A stretch of DNA of 37,234 bases from Clostridia bacterium (GTDB lineage Bacteria > Bacillota > Clostridia > Oscillospirales > Oscillospiraceae). The translations under genes and the position numbers were made by a program. Positions 16,548 to 25,200 of this stretch are shown piece after piece (position 1 is the stretch's first letter; each line of letters begins with the position of its first letter). The stretch covers positions 1 to 37,234 of the forward strand of contig JAGKTU010000007.1 of the NCBI GenBank assembly GCA_021153265.1. Reading direction: 5' to 3'. The notes under the pieces were generated by a model. That model was not told where the DNA came from, ran no database searches, and worked only from the letters and a program-made list of their open reading frames with translations.

Positions 16548-17360
16548 CTACGTATTTTTTTGTCTAATAAGAACAGTCTCGCAAACACGATCTGCAATAA
16601 GAGCTTGATCTCTTGTCGCATAATACGGCAGTAACGGTTCAACCATGCTATACAGTTCGCTACGGGTAAATTGCGGAATGTAAAGTTGTCTTCCGTATAA
16701 GCTCTGCATAGTCTTAATCTGACGATTAAATGTGGTATTAAATGGCCTTGCTTTTACATTTACAATCAGAGACTTGGGGATAATATCCATAGGAGAATAC
16801 ATTATATTCGAGAGCAGGCCGGCGCCTTGATCAAAAATAGGACAATAATCAAACCGGCCGTTTTGGGCAATCACCGCAATATTATTCAAATGGCGATCAT
16901 CATTTAAAACCAGCGCATCGATTTCAAAAAGCAATGTAAGGTACTGCGGGAATTCTTGCAATCCTGTTATGTCTGCTGTGGCTTCCGCTATATACATCAT
17001 CCGCTTTTTGTCACTGGGAAGCCGCTCCAGTACATTTACTAATGATTCCCCCAAATGCTGCTTGAACAGATGGCTAATTGTAACTATTGATTCTCCCACT
17101 CTCAGAAAATTGTCACTACTACAACCTGTACGTTCCCGGCCATGCACAAGTAATCGTTCCATATTGTATCTGGTAAAGCAAAACGGAGTATCCTTCTCAA
17201 TATTGCTATACTCCAACAACATTGAAGTAAATGTCTCAGCTAACGCTTCATATCCAAATTGGTCCAGTTTATACCATTTGCCGTTATCTAGCCATTTTTC
17301 TTGATTTCCTTTAGAGGATGTTTCTGCTATTTTCTCATTTGAAACTAATCTGACAGTCAT
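16548..17360 (-). CDS. HipA/CtkA-like Ser/Thr kinase, toxin-like partner
   Basis: A 270-residue protein kinase of the HipA-C fold. The catalytic loop is LNDDRHLNNIAVI (Asp154/Asp155, Asn159/160) and the metal-binding motif is PIFDQGAGLL (Asp177). The N-terminal kinase lobe is short, as in CtkA-like kinases rather than full HipA. Its start overlaps the stop of the AbrB-domain gene by four bases (ATGA), the usual arrangement of toxin-antitoxin-like pairs in which the antitoxin comes first. HipA relatives phosphorylate translation factors or tRNA synthetases and arrest growth; the target here is unknown. Confidence 0.75.
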   Translation of the reverse strand: MTVRLVSNEKIAETSSKGNQEKWLDNGKWYKLDQFGYEALAETFTSMLLEYSNIEKDTPFCFTRYNMERLLVHGRERTGCSSDNFLRVGESIVTISHLFKQHLGESLVNVLERLPSDKKRMMYIAEATADITGLQEFPQYLTLLFEIDALVLNDDRHLNNIAVIAQNGRFDYCPIFDQGAGLLSNIMYSPMDIIPKSLIVNVKARPFNTTFNRQIKTMQSLYGRQLYIPQFTRSELYSMVEPLLPYYATRDQALIADRVCETVLIRQKNT

Positions 17361-17896
17361 TTAATTTCCTCCACCTTAAGCCATTGGTTATCTTCTGACA
17401 TACGCCCCTCTGTCTTTTGTATGATTTCTAGTGGATCATATTTATCTACTCCAATAGCCTCTAGGTATTCACGCAACCCTGCTCTTGATCTTGGAATACA
17501 TCTATCTTCTAAAAATGCCTCGTAGTCATTCCATGTTGGTATGACATTATTACCAAACGCAGTCCGAATAAAATCATCTACATAATTTTCAATGCAAACG
17601 GTCTTTTCTGTATAGTCCGCTACTATTTTTGTACATAGCATCTGTCCATCATAAAATAGCAGTTCGAATAATTCATGCATCTTTTCTTTATTTATGCTGA
17701 TATACTCATTTATAGATAGTCTTTTGGTGACGCTTATAGTTGTTCCGTCAAAAAACAATTCAACCTGCCTACTGTCTTCTGATAGTCCCATTTCCTTAAT
17801 CCACGAGGATGGAATAGATAGTTTGTATGTGTATGAACCCTTTGCTGCTGTTCCACCTGGAGTCTGAATGATTATCCTTCCAGCGCGCTTTTCCAT
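17357..17896 (-). CDS. AbrB/SpoVT-domain protein, antitoxin-like partner of the kinase
   Basis: A 179-residue protein. The N-terminal swapped-hairpin AbrB domain (about residues 10-50) shows YKLSIPSSWIKEMGL followed by VELFFDGTTISVTKR, the typical DNA-binding and dimerisation pattern. A helical C-terminal part of about 120 residues may hold the kinase. The ATG at 17896 (MEKRAGRIII) has AGAGGTGATATAC upstream. A 15-bp palindrome sits inside its promoter spacer, so the product probably represses its own operon, with the kinase as co-repressor. Confidence 0.75.
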   Translation of the reverse strand: MEKRAGRIIIQTPGGTAAKGSYTYKLSIPSSWIKEMGLSEDSRQVELFFDGTTISVTKRLSINEYISINKEKMHELFELLFYDGQMLCTKIVADYTEKTVCIENYVDDFIRTAFGNNVIPTWNDYEAFLEDRCIPRSRAGLREYLEAIGVDKYDPLEIIQKTEGRMSEDNQWLKVEEIK

Positions 17897-17921
17897 GTAT
17901 ATCACCTCTTAAATATATTAT

Positions 17922-17950
17922 ATTATATTATATTCGTTACGAATAATCAA
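17922..17950 (-). promoter_or_regulatory. Promoter with embedded palindromic operator for the AbrB/kinase pair
   Basis: On the minus strand TTGATT (17945-17950), a 17-base spacer and TATAAT (17922-17927). The spacer contains most of the 15-bp palindrome TATTCGTTACGAATA (17931-17945). Repeated ATATT units follow downstream. Confidence 0.75.
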
Positions 17951-17957
17951 TAAAAAC

Positions 17958-17986
17958 TTGATTTTATTCCGGCTATAATATATACT
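17958..17986 (+). promoter_or_regulatory. Divergent promoter of the 281-aa gene
   Basis: TTGATT (17958-17963), a 17-base spacer, TATACT (17981-17986). The -35 lies 8 bases from the -35 of the divergent AbrB/kinase promoter, so one regulator could affect both. Confidence 0.7.
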
Positions 17987-18022
17987 GTAAATAGGATAAC
18001 TAATTATACGGAGGACGACGAC

Positions 18023-18868
18023 ATGGTACATTATACGAGCGAACTGGCTGATTCTAATAACCAGGAGGTTTGCACGCTTTTGTGCGATCTTCTGGAGAAT
18101 CAGCCTCCCTATAAGAAAACCCGTTTTGAAAACGCGTGGTATTACAAATTGATTTCTCTGAAGGAACTGTCCATCCGTTCCTTCTGCGAATCCTGTGACG
18201 CAGAGAGTGTGTTCTGTGCGACTTTCTCTGGCACGTTTAAGGAAATCGCAACTGAATGCATGACAGCCACAACCAATGTCTTCGATTCTGCATCCTCCAA
18301 GAAGTACGAGTGCTTTGACGGGAAGAGCTTCATCCTGACGTTTACATTCCTGTGCGCTAAATGCAAAAGGCCCCATTACTACTCCATTCTGATTACAGAT
18401 GGTAATATTCTCAAGATTGGCCAGTACCCGTCCTATACCTCTAACGAAGTGCAGGACGTCCGGAAATATAAAAATTTGATCAGCAAGTATTACCCCGAAT
18501 TGACCAAGTCCATCAATGCTTACTCCCAGGGAATGGGTGTTGGCGCATTCGTATATCTTCGCAGAATTCTGGAACATCTCGTTGAGAGCCGCTTCACGGG
18601 AGATAAAAGCTGGAAATTCGACGAGAAGTTCAAGGCTGTGGAAGCAGCCGAGCAGCTTATTCCCGAGGAACTTAGCCCTGCAAAACTGAGAATCTATTCT
18701 ATTCTCAGTAAAGGAGTTCATGAATACACGGAAGAGGAATGTATGGAGCTATACTTGGTTGTAAAATTTGTCGTTGAGCGCATGCTGGATATCGAGATTG
18801 AAAAACAGGAAAACCAGCGAAAAGCCAAAGCGGCAATTGCAGCCATCAACAAAAAACTACAGCAATAA
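18023..18868 (+). CDS. Zinc-knuckle plus HEPN/DUF4145-like protein
   Basis: A 281-residue soluble protein. The N-terminal half has two CxxC pairs (CESC and CAKC), likely one split zinc-binding unit. The C-terminal half (about 165-262) is all-helical and resembles DUF4145/HEPN domains: an FVYLRRILEHLVESRF helix, then AKLRIYSILSKGVHEYTEEE. The RxxxxH-like catalytic motif of active HEPN RNases is not clear. Such proteins occur in defence islands and beside restriction genes. Its promoter is back-to-back with the AbrB/kinase operon. GGAGG is 8 bases before the ATG and a terminator follows. The function is inferred from the fold only. Confidence 0.6.
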   Translation: MVHYTSELADSNNQEVCTLLCDLLENQPPYKKTRFENAWYYKLISLKELSIRSFCESCDAESVFCATFSGTFKEIATECMTATTNVFDSASSKKYECFDGKSFILTFTFLCAKCKRPHYYSILITDGNILKIGQYPSYTSNEVQDVRKYKNLISKYYPELTKSINAYSQGMGVGAFVYLRRILEHLVESRFTGDKSWKFDEKFKAVEAAEQLIPEELSPAKLRIYSILSKGVHEYTEEECMELYLVVKFVVERMLDIEIEKQENQRKAKAAIAAINKKLQQ

Positions 18869-18875
18869 ATCACTC

Positions 18876-18908
18876 ACAGGGCAACCAATTGGCTGCCCTG
18901 TTGTTTTG
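18876..18908 (+). terminator. Terminator of the 281-aa gene
   Basis: Stem ACAGGGCA / TGCCCTGT (18876-18883 / 18894-18901), a loop that can itself pair (CCAATTGG), then TGTTTTGCTT. Confidence 0.75.
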
Positions 18909-18909
18909 C

Positions 18910-19221
18910 TTATAGGCCATTTAGTTCTATAGCTAATCCCATTCCAACCTTAACACCTTCAATGAATCCAGCCTTTTCGTGATCTCTGCAGAGGGCACAA
19001 ACAGCATAGATGATCTCATCGATTTCCCTCAGCGGTTTTCCATTCATGAGCCGGTAGAGTTCCTCAAAGTCGGCGTTGATGGTTGCGTTATCGAAGCCGC
19101 TGGATTCGTTATAGGCATCGAACAGCACCTCCAGGATGCTCTCCGCATTGTCGGGGTAGTTTTGCTGCTGGGTGGGCAGATGGGTTTGGAGAGCAGTCAT
19201 AAACTCATTCATCTTCATCAT
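18910..19221 (-). CDS. DUF6809-like small helical protein
   Basis: A 103-residue, acidic, all-helical protein (start region MMKMNEFMTALQTHLP, C-terminal EGVKVGMGLAIELNGL). The pattern, with a tandem acidic helix and a C-terminal FIEGVKVG, matches the clostridial DUF6809 group as I remember it; the function is unknown. GGAGG lies 6 bases before the ATG at 19221; ATGs at 19218 and 19212 are alternatives. The start lies inside the end of the Fic gene, so the two are co-translated. It could be a partner or regulator of that Fic protein. Confidence 0.65.
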   Translation of the reverse strand: MMKMNEFMTALQTHLPTQQQNYPDNAESILEVLFDAYNESSGFDNATINADFEELYRLMNGKPLREIDEIIYAVCALCRDHEKAGFIEGVKVGMGLAIELNGL

Positions 19222-20161
19222 CAAAGCCCTCCTGGTAGGTTGCAGGTGCGTAAAACTGGCCTGCTGCGTGGAGTCGCTGCAGCTCGATTTGGGCCTCAAA
19301 TCGATTCTGAGCTTCCATCACCACATCAATCATCTCGAACCGGTCATCGTGCCATTCCTTGATACCTCGGAGATATCGGGACCGGCGCTTGTCGTCGATG
19401 ATGAAGGGCATGGTGCCATGGCGCAGGCATTCCTTGAACATAATCAGTCTACCCACGCGGCCATTACCATCTTCGAAGGGGAAGGTCTCCTCGAAGCGAA
19501 CATGAAAGTCCAGAATCTGATTTCGTTCAATTTCAGTCTGGTGCTCATAGTCCCGGATCAGGGCTGTCAGACTGGAATTGATCTGGCTCACCGGCAGCAG
19601 TTCCCGATCCCGGGGCCGGGAGGTTACCGTCCGATACTCGCCGGGGCGGACCTGCTGACGGTAGGCATCCACCGTGCCGGTCATCAGAATCTCATGGAGT
19701 TTCCGGATAAACTTCTGGGTCAGAGGCTCCATCACGTGGTCCAGGATGTAGTTGACGCAATGGATATGGTTCAGCACCTCGATCACATCGGACACCTTCA
19801 TGGGTTCGAAGGACTCCCGAATCTTGCCCTTCCGGAAGATAGTTTCCACCTGGTGGCGGGTCAGTCTGCAGCTGGCCATACGGGAGGAAGAGTAAGTAAG
19901 GTCGATCACCACAAAATCGTACAGTCCGTGAAAATTCCGCTTTTTCTTCTGATTTTGCAGCTTTTTGGCGAGTTCCGGCAACTCAGGTTCTTCTGTATAC
20001 TCCAAAACTGTCCGTGCCTCACGGACTGCATCCTCTGGGATGCTCCAACCGTCCTTTTTCTGCACCGCTCCGGGGACTCTTCCCTGCCGACAAAATCTTC
20101 TCACTAAAATTGGAGAAACACCCCATTTTTCGGCAATTTCTTTGGCTGATAAGTACTGCAT
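19205..20161 (-). CDS. Fic-domain protein with substituted catalytic His and inhibitory Glu
   Basis: A 318-residue protein. An N-terminal excisionase-like helix-turn-helix (residues 4-45, SAKEIAEKWGVSPILVRRFC) is joined to a Fic domain. The Fic core reads ETFPFEDGNGRVGR: the expected HPFxDGNGR has Phe227 (codon TTC) in place of the catalytic His, while Asp231 to Arg235 are intact. The usual inhibitory SxxIEGN helix reads SSRMASC (residues 92-98), so the autoinhibitory Glu is Ala96. Normal Fic enzymes transfer AMP to target hydroxyls; this one should be catalytically dead or work differently. The long uninterrupted frame argues against simple decay. It overlaps the DUF6809-like gene at its 3' end. 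Confidence 0.8.
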   Translation of the reverse strand: MQYLSAKEIAEKWGVSPILVRRFCRQGRVPGAVQKKDGWSIPEDAVREARTVLEYTEEPELPELAKKLQNQKKKRNFHGLYDFVVIDLTYSSSRMASCRLTRHQVETIFRKGKIRESFEPMKVSDVIEVLNHIHCVNYILDHVMEPLTQKFIRKLHEILMTGTVDAYRQQVRPGEYRTVTSRPRDRELLPVSQINSSLTALIRDYEHQTEIERNQILDFHVRFEETFPFEDGNGRVGRLIMFKECLRHGTMPFIIDDKRRSRYLRGIKEWHDDRFEMIDVVMEAQNRFEAQIELQRLHAAGQFYAPATYQEGFDDEDE

Positions 20162-20360
20162 AGTTTCGTCCTTTCTCTTGTATATCGGTACAAAAGGGGC
20201 GATACACCCCGATTTCGCGATACACTTTCGTCTTGAATAAATCTTGAATTACAACGAAACACAGTATGCCAGCTGTCACATAATGGATAATTATTCTTTG
20301 ATTTTAGACTTTATAGACTATAAAATACACTAAAATTCATTTTGTTCATGCATGGCGGAC
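20162..20360. other. Non-coding interval before the tRNA remnant
   Basis: It holds the AAAGGA ribosome binding site and presumably the promoter of the Fic gene, then AT-rich sequence (ACTATAAAATACACTAAAAT region) with no gene. The 5' half expected of a tRNA-Ala gene (acceptor GGAGATA) is not present here. Confidence 0.5.
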
Positions 20361-20405
20361 ATGGCATTCAAGAGGTCAGCGGTTCGATCCCGCTTATCTC
20401 CACCA
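20361..20405 (+). tRNA. 3' half of tRNA-Ala(GGC), integration remnant
   Basis: From the anticodon loop ATGGCAT (20361-20367, anticodon GGC) through the anticodon-stem 3' strand TCAAG, variable loop AGGTC, T-arm AGCGG-TTCGATC-CCGCT (20378-20394), acceptor strand TATCTCC, discriminator A and CCA (20403-20405). The 5' half is missing: neither CTTGA nor GGAGATA precedes it. A tRNA 3' end of this length is the classic attachment site left at one end of an integrated element. Confidence 0.75.
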
Positions 20406-20408
20406 AAA

Positions 20409-20440
20409 CTTCGGAAAACCACTGGTTTTCCGGAGTTTTT
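20409..20440 (+). terminator. Terminator after the tRNA-Ala remnant
   Basis: Stem CTTCGGAAAACC / GGTTTTCCGGAG with a 3-base loop (one wobble pair), then TTTTT. Confidence 0.8.
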
Positions 20441-20549
20441 CTTTGCCAAAAGCCGGATTTCTCAGTTGTTTTCGGTTCTTCTCCAACTGGGTGTAACCAA
20501 AGGTGTTTGTATAACCGACCATACCAGAACTGTACCAGAATAGACGTGT

Positions 20550-20759
20550 TCATGGGCTCTTGAAGAATTCTATGATATTGGTTTTTCCCTGATGGTTTTT
20601 CTCAAAGAAAGCCTCATCGAATTTTCTGATCGCACCCATCCGAACAGGATCCTGCACGTGCAAATAGTGTTTGGTCATATCCACATCAGCATGGCCGACC
20701 AAGCTCTGGATCGTTGCAAGATCCACACCAAGTGCCTGCATTTGAGAGACATCAGCCAT
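20550..20759 (-). pseudogene. C-terminal remnant of a tyrosine recombinase (integrase)
   Basis: About 69 codons encoding the end of a phage/ICE-type integrase: GVDLATIQSLVGHADVDMTKHYLHV carries the LxGH box and the catalytic Tyr context (TxxYxH), in pieces GVDLATIQSLVGHA and DVDMTKHYLHV. The N-terminal and central catalytic parts (first Arg, RHTFAT box) are absent: sequence upstream of 20760 on this strand does not continue the family. It lies 145 bases from the tRNA-Ala 3' half, as expected of an integrase gene beside its attachment site. The remaining 20760-20986 shows no gene. Confidence 0.75.
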
Positions 20760-20881
20760 GCCGCTGAGAGCATTGTCATCACCTCCGGATTTACCTTATT
20801 CGCCCATGCTCGTCCCTATGCGCAAAATGCGCAATCATCACGAAACCCCTACCCCCTAGACCATGCTGAAAACAAAAACAC

Positions 20882-20928
20882 CCCACCATCATCCCTGGCG
20901 CACCCAGTGAATGACGGTGGGATTTTTT
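20882..20928. terminator. Terminator of the HPr-kinase-like gene
   Basis: Stem 20882-20892 with 20911-20921 (CCCACCATCAT / ATGACGGTGGG). T-rich runs lie on both sides, so it may act in both directions. Confidence 0.65.
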
Positions 20929-20986
20929 ACGTCCAACCACGGAATTCAAAAAGCTTGTTAAGCAGCCCGTCGATAGATCACTGTTT

Positions 20987-21883
20987 TCATGTGGAATCGT
21001 CCGGAATTTCTGCCGCCGCGCCGCTTTCTCTCATGATTGCATCACGAAGCAACTCTACTGCTTCCAGATCCGGTCTGCATGACAATTGATACATGGGCAC
21101 GTCACAGATCAATGCAGATAACACGCCCGTCAGTCGCTCCATAAATCCGGCTTCCCACCTCTGTGCGCTGCACTCCGGAAGCATTCGTTTGAAAGCCTCT
21201 ATCGGCTGCACCGGCGTAATGACATTTTCAGCGCCCTGACGAAGTAACGCGATTGCCCGAATCGGAACAGATTCATTGCTGTAAATCCCCGACGTGCCGG
21301 CGAAGGGGAGCCCCCAGGCCTTCCAGATACCTCCTTCGCAGCGGATGCCTGCTCTGTCCCCATTGAGCGTTCTGCTGCCCTTATAGCGCTCCCAGAGCGC
21401 AGCCTGGGTGGATTTTCCCGTGCCGCTGGGGGCACAGAACAGGATTCCTTTACCCTCCCAGTCCACAACCGAAGCGTGGAGAATTGGACCGTCGAACCTC
21501 AGCAAAAAGGTTTCCAGACTCAGTATTTCCAGAAGATTTCTGGTGTAGGTGATTTGATGTTCCTGACCCCTGACATAGTAACACGTCAGCACATTGGCAC
21601 AATCTGCGTTCCACACAACACAGCAATACGGCGTCTCATTTCGCAGCGGACAGTGCCAGACCCTCTGTTCTCGATCCCCGGCAAGATAATAAGAATTGAC
21701 ATTCCAGAACCCATCCGTATCCGGCAACGAAAGCGAATCTACGCCGGAAAACCGCACCGTCACGTCCGGCTGTACCGACGTACCCGATTCCAATAAAAAC
21801 GGTTTGGATTCCTCTGTAACTTTCACCGCCCAAGGAATTTCGAAGCGAACATGCAGTCCGCAAATTTGATAATAATAGTACAT
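20987..21883 (-). CDS. HPr-kinase/PEPCK-like ATPase of a peptide-modification operon
   Basis: A 298-residue protein with a P-loop APSGTGKST (residues 151-159) directly preceded by the strand GILFC and followed by TLNGDRAGIR, the arrangement of HPr-kinase-like proteins found in RiPP and surface-peptide gene clusters. The N-terminal about 130 residues are strand-rich. It could phosphorylate a peptide or assist maturation of the peptide encoded upstream. Its ribosome binding site is weak and a terminator separates it from the peptide gene, so it is probably made in much lower amount than the peptide. It ends beside the integrase remnant. Confidence 0.7.
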   Translation of the reverse strand: MYYYYQICGLHVRFEIPWAVKVTEESKPFLLESGTSVQPDVTVRFSGVDSLSLPDTDGFWNVNSYYLAGDREQRVWHCPLRNETPYCCVVWNADCANVLTCYYVRGQEHQITYTRNLLEILSLETFLLRFDGPILHASVVDWEGKGILFCAPSGTGKSTQAALWERYKGSRTLNGDRAGIRCEGGIWKAWGLPFAGTSGIYSNESVPIRAIALLRQGAENVITPVQPIEAFKRMLPECSAQRWEAGFMERLTGVLSALICDVPMYQLSCRPDLEAVELLRDAIMRESGAAAEIPDDST

Positions 21884-21901
21884 AAGCTTTTTACTAAGAA
21901 A

Positions 21902-21935
21902 GAGCGGTTATGCCGGGGCATAACCGCTCATCGGT
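21902..21935 (-). terminator. Terminator/attenuator between the peptide and kinase genes
   Basis: A 12-bp perfect stem GAGCGGTTATGC / GCATAACCGCTC (21902-21913 / 21918-21929), followed on the minus strand by TTTCTT. Partial readthrough would give much peptide and little kinase. Confidence 0.75.
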
Positions 21936-21959
21936 TGATACATCTGGTGTATGGGCAGC

Positions 21960-22235
21960 TCAGGACTGAAAGATTACGTTCTCTCCGTTGGGGTTGTTGT
22001 AGCACAAACCCATTACCTCGTCATCTGCCCCCGCAAGATAATTGCAGTTGTTCAATTCCGTCCAAATAACATAATCACCGACACGCCATCCGCAGCTATG
22101 ACGGCTTCCCCAGTTGGGATCGCCGAGAGAAGAAAGGGGATTGGCCGGATTTTCAGCCGAGCAGGATGCGGCGATGGACTGTGCCAGCGTGAAGCGCTCC
22201 ATCACAAATGCAGGCTTGGAATATTTAAGCTTCAT
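21960..22235 (-). CDS. Precursor-like Cys-containing peptide
   Basis: A 91-residue product. The N-terminus MKLKYSKPAFVMERFTLAQS has the look of clostridial modified-peptide leaders (basic start, KPxFVMERF, then Leu-rich). The remainder carries four Cys (in AASCSAE, RHSCGWR, NNCNYLA and GLCYNNP) and many Gly/Asn/Asp. The ATG at 22235 has GGAGG 7 bases upstream; its start lies 11 bases inside the upstream surface-protein gene, so translation is coupled. A terminator then the HPr-kinase-like gene follow. It is probably a ribosomally made, modified or secreted peptide; the product and modification are unknown. Confidence 0.6.
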   Translation of the reverse strand: MKLKYSKPAFVMERFTLAQSIAASCSAENPANPLSSLGDPNWGSRHSCGWRVGDYVIWTELNNCNYLAGADDEVMGLCYNNPNGENVIFQS

Positions 22236-25200
22236 AGCCACACCTCCTCACCCGAGAAACCATAAGATAAGCCGCCATGATCAGCGCTCCGCACATGACC
22301 CAAATCATAACCGAAATACTGCCATCCGCCGTTTCAGGATTATCCAGGTCTGCTGGAACCTTTACAGGAGGCTTTGTGTTGTTCTCCGTATTGCTGGAAC
22401 CGGTATTGTCGGAACCGGTATTGTCGGAGCCGGTGTTGTCGGAGCCGGTGTTGTCGGAGCCGGTGTTATCGGAGCCGGTGTCATCAGAACCCGTATCGTT
22501 GGAACCGGAATCATCAGGATCTGTCACATCTTCCTCAACGGAACGCATAGAGAACAGCTGAACGGCTTCCAACGCTTCCTCCTCGGAAAGGGTCAATACC
22601 TGTCCGCTGGCTGCCGGACCGGCAATGCGGAGCTTGGTGACAGAGAGCAGTGCTTCGCCGCTGTTCGCGATGGTGATATATCCATATTCATCGGGAACAA
22701 CTGCATAGTAAAGGTCGGTAGAATGATTGATATAGGTCGATTGAACCTTAACGTTGCCATTGGAGAACTTTACTTTGCCATCAGCGCTTCCATCCGGACA
22801 TTTCAGTCCAACGTAGTAGTATGCGCCCACGGGATCGACCTTGAAGGTGATGGACTGTCCTGTAGCCAGGTAAACCTCGTTCTTGGGGCCATACAGACCA
22901 TAGTCAGACTCTGCATAATTCTTTGCAGCGCCGACATCACCAGCCTCAGTCTTATCGACAAAGACCGCGCTGCTTCCAACATCGTCTGTGGCAGCCAACA
23001 GGTCTCGCACACTCACAAATTTTGCATTTTTCTCAGCATCGGCATACACGCTGTCGTTCTCCATGGGGTTGTAGACCCGGATACCATCCAGATAGTAGGT
23101 GCACCGATCCTTGGCGGCAGTTGTGACACCGATTGTCACCGTATAAGTGCCAAAGGGAAGGGGTTCACCCTTGTATTCCATAAAGCTGAGGGTGGGAATC
23201 TGATAGTAATCACCGGATACAGACACAGTGTCCACAATTTTAATGGATCTGACCTCGCCGTTTTCATCCTCATATTGGCCTGTCAGCATTGCCAGGACCG
23301 TGCCGGTCCCCTTGCTGGTGAATCCATAAATATCCACGCCCGCACCTTTGAAGGTGAAGGACACCTCGGCAATTTGACGCTCTATCCCCTCTGCGGCGGC
23401 AACTGCGATGCCCATATGGGCTGCGCCATCAGAGTGCGCCGCATCTACCAGACTCTGCTCCCAGCCGTGGACAGGATTGGTCGTTCCGGCAGCACCGATG
23501 GGGTTCTCCAGTGTTCCAGTCTGGAGAGTTCCTTCGACACTCCAGTTTCCAACATAGGCTACGTCCTGGAAGTCATCCTCATAATAGATGTTATTGGCCG
23601 GAACCACACTGACTCTGGTCCATACTCTGTCGCCCGTGGAGATACCCTCAGGCTTCTGCTCCCAGGAGCCCAGCACATAGACGACAGCTTCACCATCCCA
23701 CTGCATGGTGGAAGGGGTAAAGGTAACCGTGCCATCCGCATTCTGGAATGTTCCATAATCAGTCTGGATCAGATCCTTAGCACCTTCACCGAGCTTCAGT
23801 CTGTCAGCGCTGACAATGCCCAGAATTTCCTCAACACCCCATTCACTGGGATCCAGGACCATGGGTTTGGCATAGTCCGCCACATAATTTTTGCTGTTCA
23901 GCTGGGTAACCGGCACATCAAAGGGGATCAGCGTACCCTCATAGGCGATACCGGACTGTCTGGTATTCGTGGGGAGTGCCTGATCGGTTTTGGTGTCCTT
24001 GGTTGCCTCTATGCCGCTGATCGTAACCATCAGCTTTCTGCCCGGGTGATCCTTGGATACAAAGTTGAGGGCATAGTCAAAGCCCGTAACACTGACACAG
24101 CCTGTGACTTTGTTGTAGCTGACATACAGGTCTTTGCTATAGGTTTGATCCGGCATCACATAGGTGCAGTTATACGTGGCTGTGTACACATCACCGTTCT
24201 GACTTATGCTGTCAGGCACCAGGACGAAATTACCATCCTTATTGGTAGTCGTGTAAGTAATCTCATCATCGGTCTGAATGCCCATGGTGAAGACCTTGAT
24301 ATTGTCAAAGCCAAAATCTTCGGGCATGGTCAAGCCGTCAGCAAGATAATCCTGCATCACGGCAGATTCACCCAGCTCTACGCTGGTCTTGGAAATATCA
24401 ATTTCGGAGGAAATGCTCTCAAAACTGGACTCCAATTCGGAAATATCATTGACATTGATGCAGTATTTTTTTCCGGACAAGGCCAGCGTATCATCATATT
24501 TGCCGCCGGCAGAATAGTTGGAAGAAATCTGATCCAGCCATTTCTGGTTCGCTTCCGTGCCGACACTGACGGTGTACAGGATCGCGCCCCGGGACTTGAT
24601 CGCATTGGCCTGCTCAAAAATCGCGCTGTAGGTTGGTTTTCCATCGACCGTATTCGGGTTGTTGGTCTCACCATCGGTGAACAAAATAACGATCTGCTTG
24701 CCCTGATGCTCCTGACCATAGATATCCGTACCGGAGCGCACAGGATTTTGCTTCAGAATGTGGTTCGCCATTGCCAAACCGTATTTGGTATGGGTTGTAC
24801 CGCGGGAGACATAGCGATCGGTGGCGTACTTGATATCGGGATTGAGTTGTCCGTCAACCAGAATATCCGTCAGCGCATCCCGGTAGTCAGCATCTGTGAG
24901 CTGATTGGCCTGTTCGGCGGCATAGGCATTTCTGGTATAGAACAGGGATTTGCCGAATTTATCATAGGGACTTTCTCTGGGCACACGCTTATTCCCCTCG
25001 GCATCGTACCATGCCCCCTCTGCCGCGTTATACGTAACCGCGATCATACCGCCGCCCTGCCAGACGCCCTCACTATTGATGTGGGAATCCTTACCCCAGC
25101 TCATGTAATAGTAAGTTTCATTCTGATCCAGAGGAGCGGCTGCGGTATCGAACACCGGATGATAGGCGTTGGAGGGATTCACGCCGCTATCGATAACCTT

